Source: Flavobacterium sp. NRK F7 (GTDB lineage Bacteria; Bacteroidota; Bacteroidia; Flavobacteriales; Flavobacteriaceae). From it: a DNA stretch of 64,000 bases. Positions 63,709 through 64,000 of the stretch are shown one piece after another (within the stretch, counting starts at the first letter, position 1; each line of letters starts with the position of its first letter). The notes under the pieces were generated by a model. The model had not been told where the DNA came from and did no database searches. It saw only the letters and a program-made list of their open reading frames with translations. Position numbers and translations under genes: made by a program. The stretch is from contig NZ_JAMXLB010000001.1 of the NCBI RefSeq assembly GCF_024054195.1, forward strand, positions 1,079,646 through 1,143,645. Reading direction: 5' to 3'.

Positions 63709-63779
63709 TGGCCCATGGTGTAATGGTAACACTCCGGTTTTTGGTACCGTCATTCAAGGTTCGAGTCCTTGTGGGCCAA
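63709..63779 (+). tRNA. tRNA-Gln (anticodon TTG)
   Basis: A complete cloverleaf: acceptor TGGCCCA (63709-63715) pairs with TGGGCCA (63772-63778), D-arm with GTAATGGTAA, anticodon loop TTTTGGT (anticodon TTG, so CAA codons), T-arm GGTTCGAGTCC. The CCA end is not encoded. Followed at once by a terminator. Confidence 0.97.
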
Positions 63780-63780
63780 C

Positions 63781-63814
63781 AAAAAAAGCCTCTCATTTGA
63801 GAGGCTTTTTTTTA
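63781..63814. terminator. Bidirectional terminator after tRNA-Gln
   Basis: The stem AAAGCCTCTC/GAGAGGCTTT with loop ATTT has an A-run before and a T-run after, so it can serve both the tRNA and the convergent stress protein gene. Confidence 0.9.
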
Positions 63815-63826
63815 TGTTTTTTTAAG

Positions 63827-64000
63827 TTATATTTTGAAGGTAATAACAGGTCTTTTAGCATGATTTACAAGATCTTCACTAATACTTCCATTAAAGAAGT
63901 GTGAAAGCCCTTTTCTTCCATGTGTGCTCATTCCAATAATATCTGCATCAATGCTTTTAGCGAAATGAAGGATTCCTTTCTCTACATTGATGTCGTTATA
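63827..64000 (-). CDS. Universal stress protein family, C-terminal part (cut by right edge)
   Basis: The last 57 residues of a UspA-domain protein, open at its 5' end at the window edge. The frame reads NDINVEKGILHFAKSIDADI, then IIGMSTHGRKGLSHFFNGSI and EDLVNHAKRPVITFKI. The GMSTHGRKG(L/x)xxxxxGS motif is the ATP-binding loop of the UspA family. Such proteins respond to starvation or stress. Nothing more can be said without the rest of the gene. Confidence 0.9.
   Translation of the reverse strand, partial: YNDINVEKGILHFAKSIDADIIGMSTHGRKGLSHFFNGSISEDLVNHAKRPVITFKI

Overview
The window is AT-rich DNA from the chromosome of a member of Bacteroidota, almost certainly Flavobacteriaceae and close to Flavobacterium. 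The signs are promoters of the TTG-N19-TAnnTTTG type, a protein with a type IX secretion (T9SS) sorting tail, a DUF2723 membrane protein, a tRNA without an encoded CCA end, and many lipoproteins and flavobacterial family types. No phage, insertion sequence, CRISPR array or plasmid function was seen.

Layout. 1-7763: coaX, an outer-membrane barrel protein, a TPR protein, lptC, a small membrane protein, a CBS/CorC membrane protein and a SurA/PpiD-type foldase, all on the plus strand; this is an envelope-biogenesis block. 7764-10180: an accessory stretch with a 42-bp tandem repeat array, a lipoprotein gene boxed between two inverted REP-like hairpins, the decapitated end of an older gene, and two more small envelope proteins. 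10270-14581: greA, a HIT protein, a sensor kinase, a flavin reductase, a DUF3127 protein and aat. 14570-21453: a complete thiamin operon on the minus strand (thiS, thiC, a TenI-like protein, thiD, thiE, thiG, thiH, thiF) under a TPP riboswitch. 21557-22012: a second, larger array of the same repeat family. 22047-28663: an FG-GAP protein with a T9SS tail, a VF530 protein, tag, and a giant TraB/GumN protein. 28694-31589: rplM, rpsI, rpsB, tsf. 31807-34844: a LacI regulator, a PnuC-like transporter and a serine hydrolase.

34912-51695 is the most distinctive region. It holds four B12-binding-type radical SAM proteins, four small SAM methyltransferases, a flippase, a GT4 glycosyltransferase, a GT-C membrane glycosyltransferase, a polysaccharide deacetylase, a GNAT protein, an arylsulfotransferase-like lipoprotein and a nucleotidyltransferase-fold protein. 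Most genes overlap or abut. It looks like a pathway for an unusual surface glycan or glycolipid whose carbon skeleton or methylation is built by cobalamin radical chemistry. The product cannot be told from sequence alone.

51751-64000: two small secreted proteins, polA, a surface protein, a metallophosphoesterase, a cysteine-free thioredoxin-fold protein, a second deacetylase, a DUF2723 membrane protein, tRNA-Gln(TTG), and the end of a universal stress protein gene that runs off the right edge.

Most unusual signals: (1) the two A-then-B repeat cassettes (42-bp and 43-bp units), each followed by a terminator hairpin in which a C-G pair in one copy is a T-A pair in the other; (2) the inverted REP-bounded lipoprotein island; (3) a perfect 16-bp inverted repeat plus T-run inside the lptC signal peptide; (4) the radical SAM and glycan cluster.
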